The translations under genes and the position numbers were made by a program. From Pseudorhodobacter antarcticus (GTDB lineage Bacteria; Pseudomonadota; Alphaproteobacteria; Rhodobacterales; Rhodobacteraceae): a stretch of 44,716 nucleotides of DNA. Shown piece by piece: positions 36,772 to 44,159 of this stretch (its first letter is position 1; each line of letters opens with the position of its first letter). The notes under the pieces are model-generated. The model was not told the DNA's origin. It searched no databases and saw nothing but the letters and a program-made list of their open reading frames with translations. Location: positions 1-44,716 of the forward strand of contig CAMAYO010000013.1 in NCBI GenBank assembly GCA_945862465.1, read 5' to 3'.

Positions 36772-37140
36772 GAAGGTCAGGCTGACCGCCTGCCACCCCG
36801 TGCTGCGCGCCGTCAAGACCGCCGTCAAGATAGCCCCAAAGCGCGGCATCTCTGCGCCTTGATCATCGCGCGCGCCGCTGACGACAAAGCGTTGTGTCAC
36901 CACACAAGCCCCCGGCCCCAGCATCCGCAAGCGGTGCTTGCCCGTCACCAACCGCGCCGCGGCAAAGATGCCCGCAAACTCGCCGGCAAAGGCCGCCTCG
37001 GCCTCGGCCGCCGTCTCAAGCACCGCCCCTGTCAGGGTCAGCACATCGGCATCCTCGGCCAAAAAGCCCGCCAGTTCGGCGGCGTCTTGGCGGCCAAAGG
37101 CGCCAGCAAACAGCTTTGCAAACTCTTCTGGGCCGGTCAT
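36754..37140 (-). CDS. NTF2-like/SnoaL-type protein of unknown function
   Basis: A 128-residue cytosolic protein with the cone-shaped alpha+beta NTF2-like composition: an N-terminal helix FAKLFAGAFGRQDAAELAGFLAEDADVLTLTG, a central Ala/Glu helix, and repeated beta strands (CVVTQRFVVSG, ILTAVLTARSTGWQAVSLTF). Members are enzymes, transport factors or binding proteins; nothing assigns a substrate. Its start overlaps the DUF1638 stop (ATGA), so it is coupled to that gene and possibly to the corrinoid cluster. Its last 18 bases overlap the end of recN on the other strand. Confidence 0.7.
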   Translation of the reverse strand: MTGPEEFAKLFAGAFGRQDAAELAGFLAEDADVLTLTGAVLETAAEAEAAFAGEFAGIFAAARLVTGKHRLRMLGPGACVVTQRFVVSGARDDQGAEMPRFGAILTAVLTARSTGWQAVSLTFSAAGQ

Positions 37141-37778
37141 TGCGCAATCCGTTCCATCGTTGTGGCCAGATCGCCGTATCCGGTGAAGCGGCGCTCATAG
37201 GCAAGCCCCAGTCGGTTGGCACAGTCGGCGGCTTTGGCGTCTAGGGCAGGGTCGTTGGTTTGGGCCTGATAGACCAGCTTGGTGTAATTGCCAAAGTAGG
37301 TGTCGCGCAGCTGGGGGTAGCGGTCTAACCCCATCGGCTTCCAGACAAAGGCATCAAACTGGCGCACCAAAAAGTCGGTCAGATAAAAGGCTGAGATTTC
37401 GGTATCAAGATGCGTGGCAAAGGTCGCATTGCCCTCAAAGAACGAATAGCAATGCGGGCCTTCGATCATCTCGACCCCCAGTTCCGCGCATTTGGCCTGT
37501 AGCAACCCGCCCGTGCCGCAATCGGCATACAGCACAAACAGCGACTGATACTGCGCGCGGTGCTCTTGCACGGTGCGCTCTACCTCGGTGGTGATCTTTT
37601 CTGGGTAAAGGTGCAGCTTGGCGGGCAGGCATTGCACATCCATATGCTGCCAATCGTTGGCCTTGATCAGCGCCAGCACCTCATGCGCCAAAGCGCCACA
37701 GGCAATCAACAGCACCGACCCGCTTTGGCGCGGGGCAAGGCCGGTTTCGGTTAGGTCGATGTCGTTTGGCTGATCCAT
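37137..37778 (-). CDS. DUF1638 family protein
   Basis: A 213-residue cytosolic protein of a family without a settled function. The N-terminal half has LLIACGALAHEVLALIKAN, then QSLFVLYADCGTGGLLQAKC and IEGPHCYSFFEGN, with several conserved cysteines/histidines that may bind metal. In related genomes it commonly sits with corrinoid-protein and methyltransferase genes, so a role in cobalamin-dependent methyl transfer, such as reactivation, is plausible but unproven. The ATG at 37778 has AAGGGCGC before it. It follows the corrinoid gene after a terminator, so it may have its own promoter. Confidence 0.75.
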   Translation of the reverse strand: MDQPNDIDLTETGLAPRQSGSVLLIACGALAHEVLALIKANDWQHMDVQCLPAKLHLYPEKITTEVERTVQEHRAQYQSLFVLYADCGTGGLLQAKCAELGVEMIEGPHCYSFFEGNATFATHLDTEISAFYLTDFLVRQFDAFVWKPMGLDRYPQLRDTYFGNYTKLVYQAQTNDPALDAKAADCANRLGLAYERRFTGYGDLATTMERIAQ

Positions 37779-37821
37779 GCGCCCTTCTAAAGGGATGCGG
37801 GCCAAAGCCCAAGCCCAAATG

Positions 37822-37846
37822 AAAACCCCGGGCACTTGGCCCGGGG
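37822..37846 (-). terminator. Intrinsic terminator after the corrinoid gene
   Basis: CCCCGGGC (37826-37833) pairs with GCCCGGGG (37839-37846). On the minus strand it is followed by four T (37825-37822), about 20 bases past the corrinoid gene stop. Confidence 0.75.
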
Positions 37847-37866
37847 CTAAAGGCAATTTTCAGCGC

Positions 37867-38565
37867 TTAGGCTGTGGCGCGGTTATGCTTGCGCAGCATA
37901 TAGGCCTTGGCAGTTTCCACAGCCACTGCGGCATCGCGGCAATAGGCATCTGCGCCAATGGCCTTGGAGAATTCTTCGTTCAAGGGCGCACCGCCCACCA
38001 GCACGATATAATCCTCGCGCATGCCCTTTTCTTTCATCGTGTCGATCACGACTTTCATATAAGGCATCGTCGTGGTCAGCAGGGCCGACATGCCCAAGAT
38101 ATCGGGCTTTTCGGCTTCCATCGCCTCAAGATACTTCTCGACCGAGTTGTTGATGCCAAGGTCTTTGACTTCAAAGCCTGCACCTTCCATCATCATGCCG
38201 ACAAGGTTCTTGCCGATGTCATGGATATCGCCCTTGACCGTGCCAATCACCATCTTGCCCATGCGCGGAGCGCCCGTTGCAATCAGCAAGGGCTTCAGAA
38301 TGGCCATGCCACCCTTCATCGCGTTTGCGGCCAGCAGCACTTCGGGCACAAACAAAATGCCATCGCGGAAGTCTGCGCCCACAATCGTCATGCCCGCGAC
38401 CAAGGCTTTGGTCAGTACGTCATAAGGTGTCCATTTGCGAGCGATCAGGATGTTGACGCCTTCTTCGATCTCTTCTTTCAGACCGTCGTAGAGGTCGTCG
38501 TGCATTTGCAAGACAAGTTCATCGTCAGACAGTTCAGACAGGATGATTTCGTCGTCGTCGGCCAT
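37867..38565 (-). CDS. B12-binding corrinoid protein
   Basis: Methyl carrier of 232 residues. A helical cap domain (about 1-95) is followed by a cobalamin-binding Rossmann-like domain with the base-off/His-on signature GDIHDIGKNLV (D113, H115, G118) and GMSALLTTTM, as in the middle of MetH and in MtbC/MttC-type proteins. It should shuttle the methyl group to a homocysteine methyltransferase such as the one encoded 364 bases upstream. GAAGGAG precedes the ATG. This resembles a split methionine synthase system reported for Rhodobacterales (see findings). Confidence 0.9.
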   Translation of the reverse strand: MADDDEIILSELSDDELVLQMHDDLYDGLKEEIEEGVNILIARKWTPYDVLTKALVAGMTIVGADFRDGILFVPEVLLAANAMKGGMAILKPLLIATGAPRMGKMVIGTVKGDIHDIGKNLVGMMMEGAGFEVKDLGINNSVEKYLEAMEAEKPDILGMSALLTTTMPYMKVVIDTMKEKGMREDYIVLVGGAPLNEEFSKAIGADAYCRDAAVAVETAKAYMLRKHNRATA

Positions 38566-38929
38566 GCTGATGCTCCTTCACGCGTTTCTTCGTCAATGGG
38601 GCCAAAGCCCGCCCGCCACTTTTCCTTTAGCGACATGCCCCGAATGAAAGCCGACAGCAAGGGGGGATGTGGGAAGAGAATTGTAAAGGATTTTGGCTGT
38701 TTGGCCTTTGCTCTGCGTCGGCCGCGACATTTGGGGATGCGCGATTTGCGACAAGTTTGGCAAAAGCCACCCGCTAAGTTTTTATTTTGTTCTAAAATAT
38801 TGCGTTGAACAGCCCCAACTTTCGCCTTGATCCTACGCTCAACCTGCGCTGCGATTTGTTCCGCGTGCCCCCCTCGCACGGCGCGCAGATGGGGTTTGAT
38901 CTGTAAGGGGCAGCAAGCCCTCCCCAAGA
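38566..38929. other. 364-base gap between the methyltransferase and corrinoid genes
   Basis: No convincing gene. An AT-rich part (about 38780-38810) may contain a promoter for the corrinoid gene. I looked for SAM-II, SAH and cobalamin riboswitch signatures and did not recognise any. Open frames here run without a ribosome site or family-like sequence. Confidence 0.5.
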
Positions 38930-38932
38930 TCA
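38897..38932 (-). terminator. Nested hairpin over the methyltransferase stop
   Basis: TGATCT (38897-38902) and AGATCA (38927-38932) form an outer six-pair arm enclosing a G-rich/C-rich inner hairpin. Lacks a T-run, so it is a candidate terminator or 3' stabiliser only. Confidence 0.35.
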
Positions 38933-39946
38933 GCCCCGCTTGTTGCGCCGTTCGCGCTTGGGGTCGCCCGACGTGTCGCCTGTGCCATCCTTGGCCGAGG
39001 AAAACGCCCCAAGCTGGGCCTGAATATCCTCGACCGAGGGTTTTGGCCCCTTCGCCCGTGTTTCCAAAGCGTGGCGCATGGCTTTCAGGTGTTCGGGCAT
39101 CGTGCCGCAGCACCCGCCGATGATCTTGACCCCTGCATCCCGCGCCAAAACCGCATAGTCGGCCATCAATTCAGGCGTGCCGTCATAATGGATATGGCCA
39201 TCGTGATACTTGGGAATGCCCGCGTTGCCCTTGGCAATGATCGGGCGGCTGGTGTTTGTCATTTCAAACCCCAGAACCGTGCGCATCAGATCGGCAGCGC
39301 CCACCCCGCAATTGGCCCCAAAGGCCAGCGGCGGATGCGCCATCTTATCGACCAGTGCTGCCATTCCAGCCGAAGTCAGGCCCATCATCGTGCGCCCTGC
39401 GGTGTCAAAGCTCATCGTGCCGCACCACGGCAAGCCCGCCATGGTCGCAGCCTCGGCGGCAGCGGCGTATTCCTCAAAGGCTGACATGGTTTCAATCCAC
39501 AGCACATCCGCGCCGCCCGACTTCAGCGCCTCGGCCTGTTCGTGGAAAATCTCGACCGCTAGGGCATGGGTCATCGTGCCCATGGGTTCAAAAATCTCAC
39601 CCGTGGGGCCCATTGATCCCGCCACAACCACAGGGCGGCCAGCGACATCGGCAATCTCGCGGCCAAGGCTTGCTGCCACACGGTTCAACTCGCCCACGCG
39701 CCCTTGGGCGCTGTGCAGCTTCAACCGCGCGGCATTGCCGCCGAAAGAGTTGGTCAGGAACAGGTCAGACCCGGCCTGCACCGCATTGCGATACAGGCTG
39801 CGAATATTGTCGGGCTGTTCGATGTTCCAAAACTCGGGCGGTTCGCCCGAGGACAGACCCATGTTGAACAGGTTCGTGCCCGTGGCCCCATCTGCCAAAA
39901 GCCAGTCATGCGTCGCCAGCAAGCGGGACAGAAGGTCTTGTGCCAT
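38930..39946 (-). CDS. Homocysteine S-methyltransferase (BMT/MetH N-domain type)
   Basis: A 338-residue zinc-dependent thiol methyltransferase of the pfam02574 family. Family features are DGATGTNLF (19-27), the zinc cysteines C213 in GANCG and C279/C280 in GGCCG. It is usually annotated betaine-homocysteine methyltransferase, but its pairing with a corrinoid protein suggests transfer of a methyl group from methylcobalamin to homocysteine, as in the first module of MetH. The ATG at 39946 has a G-rich site; four residues upstream another ATG exists. It lies 18 bases downstream of the ATPase inhibitor gene, on the same strand. Confidence 0.85.
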   Translation of the reverse strand: MAQDLLSRLLATHDWLLADGATGTNLFNMGLSSGEPPEFWNIEQPDNIRSLYRNAVQAGSDLFLTNSFGGNAARLKLHSAQGRVGELNRVAASLGREIADVAGRPVVVAGSMGPTGEIFEPMGTMTHALAVEIFHEQAEALKSGGADVLWIETMSAFEEYAAAAEAATMAGLPWCGTMSFDTAGRTMMGLTSAGMAALVDKMAHPPLAFGANCGVGAADLMRTVLGFEMTNTSRPIIAKGNAGIPKYHDGHIHYDGTPELMADYAVLARDAGVKIIGGCCGTMPEHLKAMRHALETRAKGPKPSVEDIQAQLGAFSSAKDGTGDTSGDPKRERRNKRG

Positions 39947-39964
39947 GTGGCCCCCCAAGTCAGA

Positions 39965-40279
39965 TCAGAGTTCGCTCATCAGTTGCGCCTTGGCTTCGGG
40001 CAGTAGGGCCACCAGTTTGGCGCGCACGGCATCGGCGCTGGAAAGGGCAGCCAAATCGTTGACAACCTTGGCCACCACATCTTCAGATCCAGCCTCTGCC
40101 ATGTCCGCCATCACGACTTCCATCGCATAGGCATCGGCATCTGCGCCAGATTTGCCCAAAAGCCCAGCGGCCCACAGGCCCAAAAGCTTGTTGCGCCGCG
40201 CTTCCGCGCGAAACTGCATTTCGGAATCATGGGCAAATTTGCTTTCAAACGCATTTTCGCGGTCGTTGAACGTGGTCAT
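39965..40279 (-). CDS. F1-ATPase inhibitor zeta (DUF1476)
   Basis: A 104-residue regulator of alphaproteobacterial F1Fo-ATP synthase that blocks ATP hydrolysis, first described in Paracoccus. The sequence (MTTFNDRENAFESKFAHDSE, then RNKLLGLWAAGLLGK) is characteristic. The N-terminal basic/acidic helix is the inhibitory part in the characterised protein. The ATG at 40279 has GAGGGCC upstream; the frame to 40369 is not needed. It lies divergent from purC and directly upstream of the methyltransferase gene. Confidence 0.92.
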   Translation of the reverse strand: MTTFNDRENAFESKFAHDSEMQFRAEARRNKLLGLWAAGLLGKSGADADAYAMEVVMADMAEAGSEDVVAKVVNDLAALSSADAVRAKLVALLPEAKAQLMSEL

Positions 40280-40393
40280 GCTATGGCCCTCGGCTGCACG
40301 TTGCGGTCTGTCTCCATATGCCCTCCCCAAGGCCTTACCGCAAGGGCCCGATGGCACTTTCCGCGCCAAGAACCGTGTTGCGCCCGATCCGTC

Positions 40394-40422
40394 TTGCCGC
40401 AGGGCGGGCCTTGGCGTATAGC
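40394..40422 (+). promoter_or_regulatory. Possible purC promoter
   Basis: TTGCCG (40394-40399), a 17-base spacer and TATAGC (40417-40422) form a plausible sigma-70 promoter about 70 bases before the purC start. No clear PurR-like or riboswitch signature was recognised. Confidence 0.4.
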
Positions 40423-40493
40423 GCCCCGAAGGGGCCGGCGCCCACGGTGCCGCTTAAGGCATGCGCCGCCCTGTGGAAGGTTTCGGAGCGTTC

Positions 40494-41255
40494 ATGGCAC
40501 GGCGCAAGAAGATTTATGAAGGCAAGGCGAAGATCCTGTATGAAGGACCAGAGCCGGGCACTTTGGTGCAGTATTTCAAAGATGAAGGGGCCGCTGGCCC
40601 CACCGCAACCGAAGGCGAAAACCTCGCTCCCGAGGGCAAGGGCGTGTTGAACAACCGCCTGTCTGAATTCTTCATGTCGGGCTTGAACTCTATCGGCGTT
40701 CCAACCCATTTCATCCGCCGCATCAACATGCGCGAGCAGTTGGTGCGCGAAGTTGAAATCGTGCCGCTCGAGGTTGTCGTGCGCAACTTTGCGGCAGGCG
40801 ATCTGTCAGCCCGCTTGGGCATTCCCGAAGGCACGGCCTTGCCACGCCCGATTGTGGAGTATTTCTACAAAGACCCGCGCCTGAATGCACCCTTGGTGAG
40901 TGAAGAACATATCATCGCCTTTGGCTGGGCCAGCCAGCAAGACCTAGATGATATCATAGCCCTTGCCCTGCGCGTGAATGACTTTTTGTCGGGCGTGATG
41001 CTGGGTGTGGGCATCAGGCTGGCCGATTTTCGCATCGAGGTTGGCCGTGTCTGGGAAGGCGATTTCATGCGCCTGCTTTTGGCCGATGAAATCAGCCCCG
41101 ATTCTTGCCGCCTGTGGGATCTGCGCCGCCCCGAGGGGGCTGGTGGCGTGGCCGAACCAGGCCCCTTGGCCGATGTTTACACCGAACTGGCACGGCGCTT
41201 GGGGGTTTTGCCTTCCAACGTCACGCACGCACCCAAACCGACCCTGATCAACTGA
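40494..41255 (+). CDS. purC: SAICAR synthetase
   Basis: Condenses CAIR with aspartate in de novo purine synthesis. The 253 residues have the N-terminal [11 protein letters not shown] (8-18), the ATP/substrate segments [42 protein letters not shown], and the C-terminal [17 protein letters not shown] site precedes the ATG; the frame is open from 40461. It is followed by purS after 19 bases, with which it shares the transcript. purQ, often third in this order, does not follow. Confidence 0.95.
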   Translation: MARRKKIYEGKAKILYEGPEPGTLVQYFKDEGAAGPTATEGENLAPEGKGVLNNRLSEFFMSGLNSIGVPTHFIRRINMREQLVREVEIVPLEVVVRNFAAGDLSARLGIPEGTALPRPIVEYFYKDPRLNAPLVSEEHIIAFGWASQQDLDDIIALALRVNDFLSGVMLGVGIRLADFRIEVGRVWEGDFMRLLLADEISPDSCRLWDLRRPEGAGGVAEPGPLADVYTELARRLGVLPSNVTHAPKPTLIN

Positions 41256-41274
41256 TCCAACCCAGGAGCCTGCC

Positions 41275-41514
41275 ATGAAAGCCCGTGTCACCGTTATGCT
41301 CAAAACCGGCGTTCTGGATGTGCAAGGCGAGGCTGTGCGCTTTGCCTTGGGCACTTTGGGCTTTGCGGGCGTGAACGGCGTACGCCAAGGCAAGGTGATC
41401 GAATTGGATTTGGCTGAAACCGATGCTGCGGCGGCAGAAGTTGCGGTGAAAGCCATGTGTGAAAAGCTTTTGGCCAATACGGTGATCGAAAGCTACAAGG
41501 TCGAAATCCTCTAA
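41275..41514 (+). CDS. purS: FGAM synthase small subunit PurS
   Basis: A 79-residue ferredoxin-like structural subunit that joins PurL and PurQ in the formylglycinamidine synthase complex. The sequence has MKARVTVMLKTGVLDVQGEAV, then LGFAGVNGVRQGKVIEL, and the C-terminal TVIESYKVEI typical of the family. AGGAG precedes the ATG. Co-directional with purC; its partner purQ must be elsewhere. Confidence 0.95.
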   Translation: MKARVTVMLKTGVLDVQGEAVRFALGTLGFAGVNGVRQGKVIELDLAETDAAAAEVAVKAMCEKLLANTVIESYKVEIL

Positions 41515-41571
41515 GCCGCTTGACCTTAGCGCCGCCCTGCGCCACCCCTTAAGCCCAAAGGGGAGCCTACC

Positions 41572-42609
41572 ATGCGCGCAGCCGTTATCCGACAGTATCG
41601 GGCCGATCTTAGCCTTGAAACCGTGCCCGATCCGGTGTGTGAGGCGGATGGCGTGGTGGTCAAAGTGCTGGCCTGCGGGATTTGTCGCAGCGATTGGCAC
41701 GGCTGGGTGGGCGAACACGCCAAGGTCAAACCCGGCGCTATTCCCGGCCACGAATATTGCGGCGAGGTGGTGGAGGCTGGCCCCCTAGCCCGCTGGAAAG
41801 CGGGTGACAAAATCATCGCGCCCTTCATCCTCGCTTGCGGGGAATGCCCGGAATGTCGTTCGGGCCAAACCACCACCTGCCGCGCCCAGCGCGTGCCGGG
41901 CTTTGGCGAACCGGGGGCTTACGCGGAATATGTTTCCGTTCCCCACGCCCATAACCTGACGCGCTTGCCCGATTTTCTAACCCCCGCGCTAGCAGCGGGC
42001 CTAGGCTGCCGTGTCACCACCGCCTACCACGCCCTAACCGGTCGGGCGGGGTTGCAGGCGGGTGAGTGGCTGGCCATCCACGGCACCGGCGGCATTGGCC
42101 TTTCGGCCCTGCTGATCGGCAAAGCCCTTGGCGCGCGGATTGTGGCCGTCGATGTTGTGCCCGCACGCCTGACCCATGCCCTGTCTTTGGGGGCCGAACA
42201 CGTGATCAACGCTGCCGAAGGCGACACTGCCGCGCGCATCCGTGAAGTGACAGGCGGCGGGGCCCACGTGTCTATCGAAGCCTTGGGGATCGAGGCCACC
42301 GCCAACGCATCCATCGAATGCCTGCGCCCCTTGGGGCGGCATGTGCAGGTGGGCTTGCCCACGGGGCACACGGCCACGATGCAGATCAATATGAACGCCG
42401 TTTACATGAAGCAACTGGCGCTGTTTGGCACGCGCGGAATGCCCGCTTGGCGCTATCCATCCCTGCTGTCGCTGATCGAAACCGGTCGTGTCGATGTGCG
42501 CCCGATTGTTGCGCGCCATGTGGCACTGTCTCAAGCGACCACAGAGCTGCGCGCGTTTGACGCACCCATGCCCCCCGGTGTGGCCGTGATCACTGATCTT
42601 TTGGGCTGA
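41572..42609 (+). CDS. Zinc-dependent alcohol dehydrogenase
   Basis: Medium-chain dehydrogenase of 345 residues. The catalytic zinc ligands appear as C35 (ACGICRSDWH) and H60-E61 (GHEYCGE); the structural zinc site uses C89, C92, C95 and C103. The NAD(P)-binding GTGGIGLSALL follows near 168-178. Substrate unknown; it resembles alcohol/polyol dehydrogenases. AGGGGAG precedes the ATG. It starts 57 bases after purS and ends next to a convergent gene, leaving no space for a classical terminator. Confidence 0.88.
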   Translation: MRAAVIRQYRADLSLETVPDPVCEADGVVVKVLACGICRSDWHGWVGEHAKVKPGAIPGHEYCGEVVEAGPLARWKAGDKIIAPFILACGECPECRSGQTTTCRAQRVPGFGEPGAYAEYVSVPHAHNLTRLPDFLTPALAAGLGCRVTTAYHALTGRAGLQAGEWLAIHGTGGIGLSALLIGKALGARIVAVDVVPARLTHALSLGAEHVINAAEGDTAARIREVTGGGAHVSIEALGIEATANASIECLRPLGRHVQVGLPTGHTATMQINMNAVYMKQLALFGTRGMPAWRYPSLLSLIETGRVDVRPIVARHVALSQATTELRAFDAPMPPGVAVITDLLG

Positions 42610-42610
42610 C

Positions 42611-44158
42611 TTAGCGCGCCTTGGGCGCTTGCCCCTTGGTCAGGTCATAAAACCCGTCGCCCGTAACCTTGGCCCAGTCCGATGCGCTGCCATCGGGCCA
42701 AATCACCCGCACTTCGGCTTGCGGGTCAGCCCCAAGGCCAAAGTGCCACCAGCCCAACTGCCCACCCGCATGGCCGCCGCCGGACGTGATCTCGCGCCGC
42801 TGCACCCGCTCGCCTTGGCGCAGCTCAATCCAAGCGCCAATCGCATCGCGGTTGGGCCCGTCTTGATGCAGCGCCAGTTGCAGCCAGTGGCCTTGGCTGG
42901 CGCCTTCATTGCGCCAAACCTCAGCACCGGCGTTGCGGTTGACCACCACGATGTCCAACTGCCCATCGCCGTTCAAATCGACCACCGAAGCGCCCCGCGC
43001 TTGGGCAAAGCTTGCGATCCCCGCCTTATCCCCCGCCTCGGCAAATGTGCCGTCGCCCAAGCCCAACAGCAGGTTGTTGGGGTCTTTCATCGCGAAATCT
43101 GGCATGGCCGACACATTGCCCTTGGCCACAAACAAATCCTGCACCCCGTCGTTGTTCACATCCTGAAACTCGGCGTGCCATCCGGTCGAGGGGCGAAAAT
43201 CGCCGCCGGTATAGGGCCGCTGCGCTATCGCATGGCTGGCAAAGGCGATGTCTTTGAACGTGGCTTTGTCAGGCCCTGCTGCCAGCACCTGCAACTTGCT
43301 GTCTGACATCGAGGTCAGGAAGTAATCGGGAAAGCCATCACCATTCACATCGGTGCTGGCAATGCCCATGCCCCAGATTTTCAAGGGCTTCCAGCCTTCG
43401 TCCGCCGTATAAAGTGAGGGCGCTTGGTTGGGCTTTATGTGCCACATCTGCTCACTTCCGCCCTTGTAATACTCGCGGTCGTTTGACACCCGCAAGGCCG
43501 GCGTACCAGAGCGGTTCCAGTCGGTGAACAGCATCGACAGGCTGCAAAAGCTTGGTTTCAGGTCTAGAGGAGCGGCAAAACCTTGGGCTTTGGGGCGATA
43601 CAGCGCATTGGGCGTGCACGATCCCCAAGGAAAAGCCTCCTGCGTCAGGTCGGTGTAGGTGCCAATGGCCAAGGTGGGCCAGTCTTGCCCCTTCTCCCAA
43701 GTCGCGGCAAAGGCGGTTGACCACAGGTTGCGCCCGTCAAAGCCCCAAGCTTCGTTGGCGCGGGTGAACTGGCACTGGCCCAAGCCGCGCATGACGACAT
43801 CTTCGCCCGACCGCAGCAGCACAAGGTCAAGGATGCCGTCGCTGTCGATATCCAGCGGATAGGCCCCCGTCACGCGGTCAAGCTCAACGCCAGCGGTCAA
43901 AGCGGTGAACTTCAACGCCCCGCCCGTCAGGCTGTCATTGCGATATAAAGTGGCCTTTTGCGTGCCCCCCGCCAGAAGCAATTCCGGCTTGCCATCGCCC
44001 GAACAGTCAAAGGCCGCAACCCCGCCGCCGGTCATAAACTCCCAATCGCCGGCATAGACGCTTGAAATGCCAGCACTGGCGGTTTCGTTGGCATAGCGTG
44101 GAATGTTGACATCGGCGAAGGCGGGAGAGGCCAGCAAGGCCAAAGCAAACCAGCGCAT
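42611..44158 (-). CDS. Secreted FG-GAP/ASPIC-UnbV repeat protein (CRTAC1-like)
   Basis: A 515-residue exported protein. A short signal peptide (MRWFALALLASPAFA, residues 1-15) is followed by calcium-binding FG-GAP/VCBS-like blades: AAFDCSGDGKPELLLAGG, YPLDIDSDGILDLVLL, STDVNGDGFPDYFLTS, QDVNNDGVQDLFVAKG, VVDLNGDGQLDIVVVNRN, several with D-x-(D/N)-x-D-G loops. A C-terminal ASPIC/UnbV domain has WLQLALHQDGPNRDAIGAWIELRQGERVQRREI, then WHFGLG and VRVIWPDGS. Adhesive or extracellular binding roles are typical; none can be fixed. It begins one base after the stop of the haloperoxidase-like gene, indicating co-transcription. Confidence 0.9.
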   Translation of the reverse strand: MRWFALALLASPAFADVNIPRYANETASAGISSVYAGDWEFMTGGGVAAFDCSGDGKPELLLAGGTQKATLYRNDSLTGGALKFTALTAGVELDRVTGAYPLDIDSDGILDLVLLRSGEDVVMRGLGQCQFTRANEAWGFDGRNLWSTAFAATWEKGQDWPTLAIGTYTDLTQEAFPWGSCTPNALYRPKAQGFAAPLDLKPSFCSLSMLFTDWNRSGTPALRVSNDREYYKGGSEQMWHIKPNQAPSLYTADEGWKPLKIWGMGIASTDVNGDGFPDYFLTSMSDSKLQVLAAGPDKATFKDIAFASHAIAQRPYTGGDFRPSTGWHAEFQDVNNDGVQDLFVAKGNVSAMPDFAMKDPNNLLLGLGDGTFAEAGDKAGIASFAQARGASVVDLNGDGQLDIVVVNRNAGAEVWRNEGASQGHWLQLALHQDGPNRDAIGAWIELRQGERVQRREITSGGGHAGGQLGWWHFGLGADPQAEVRVIWPDGSASDWAKVTGDGFYDLTKGQAPKAR

Positions 44159-44159
44159 C

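Noticed and set aside
37777-38808. 343-codon plus-strand frame opposite the corrinoid gene
   Set aside because: Shadow of the corrinoid gene, which has the DxHxxG signature and a clear ribosome site.
38566-38929. SAM, SAH or cobalamin riboswitch before the corrinoid gene
   Set aside because: No recognisable consensus boxes were found; the gap remains unassigned.
38478-39113. Minus-strand frame across the methyltransferase/corrinoid gap
   Set aside because: Runs out of frame into both real genes; basic, low-complexity composition and no start signal.
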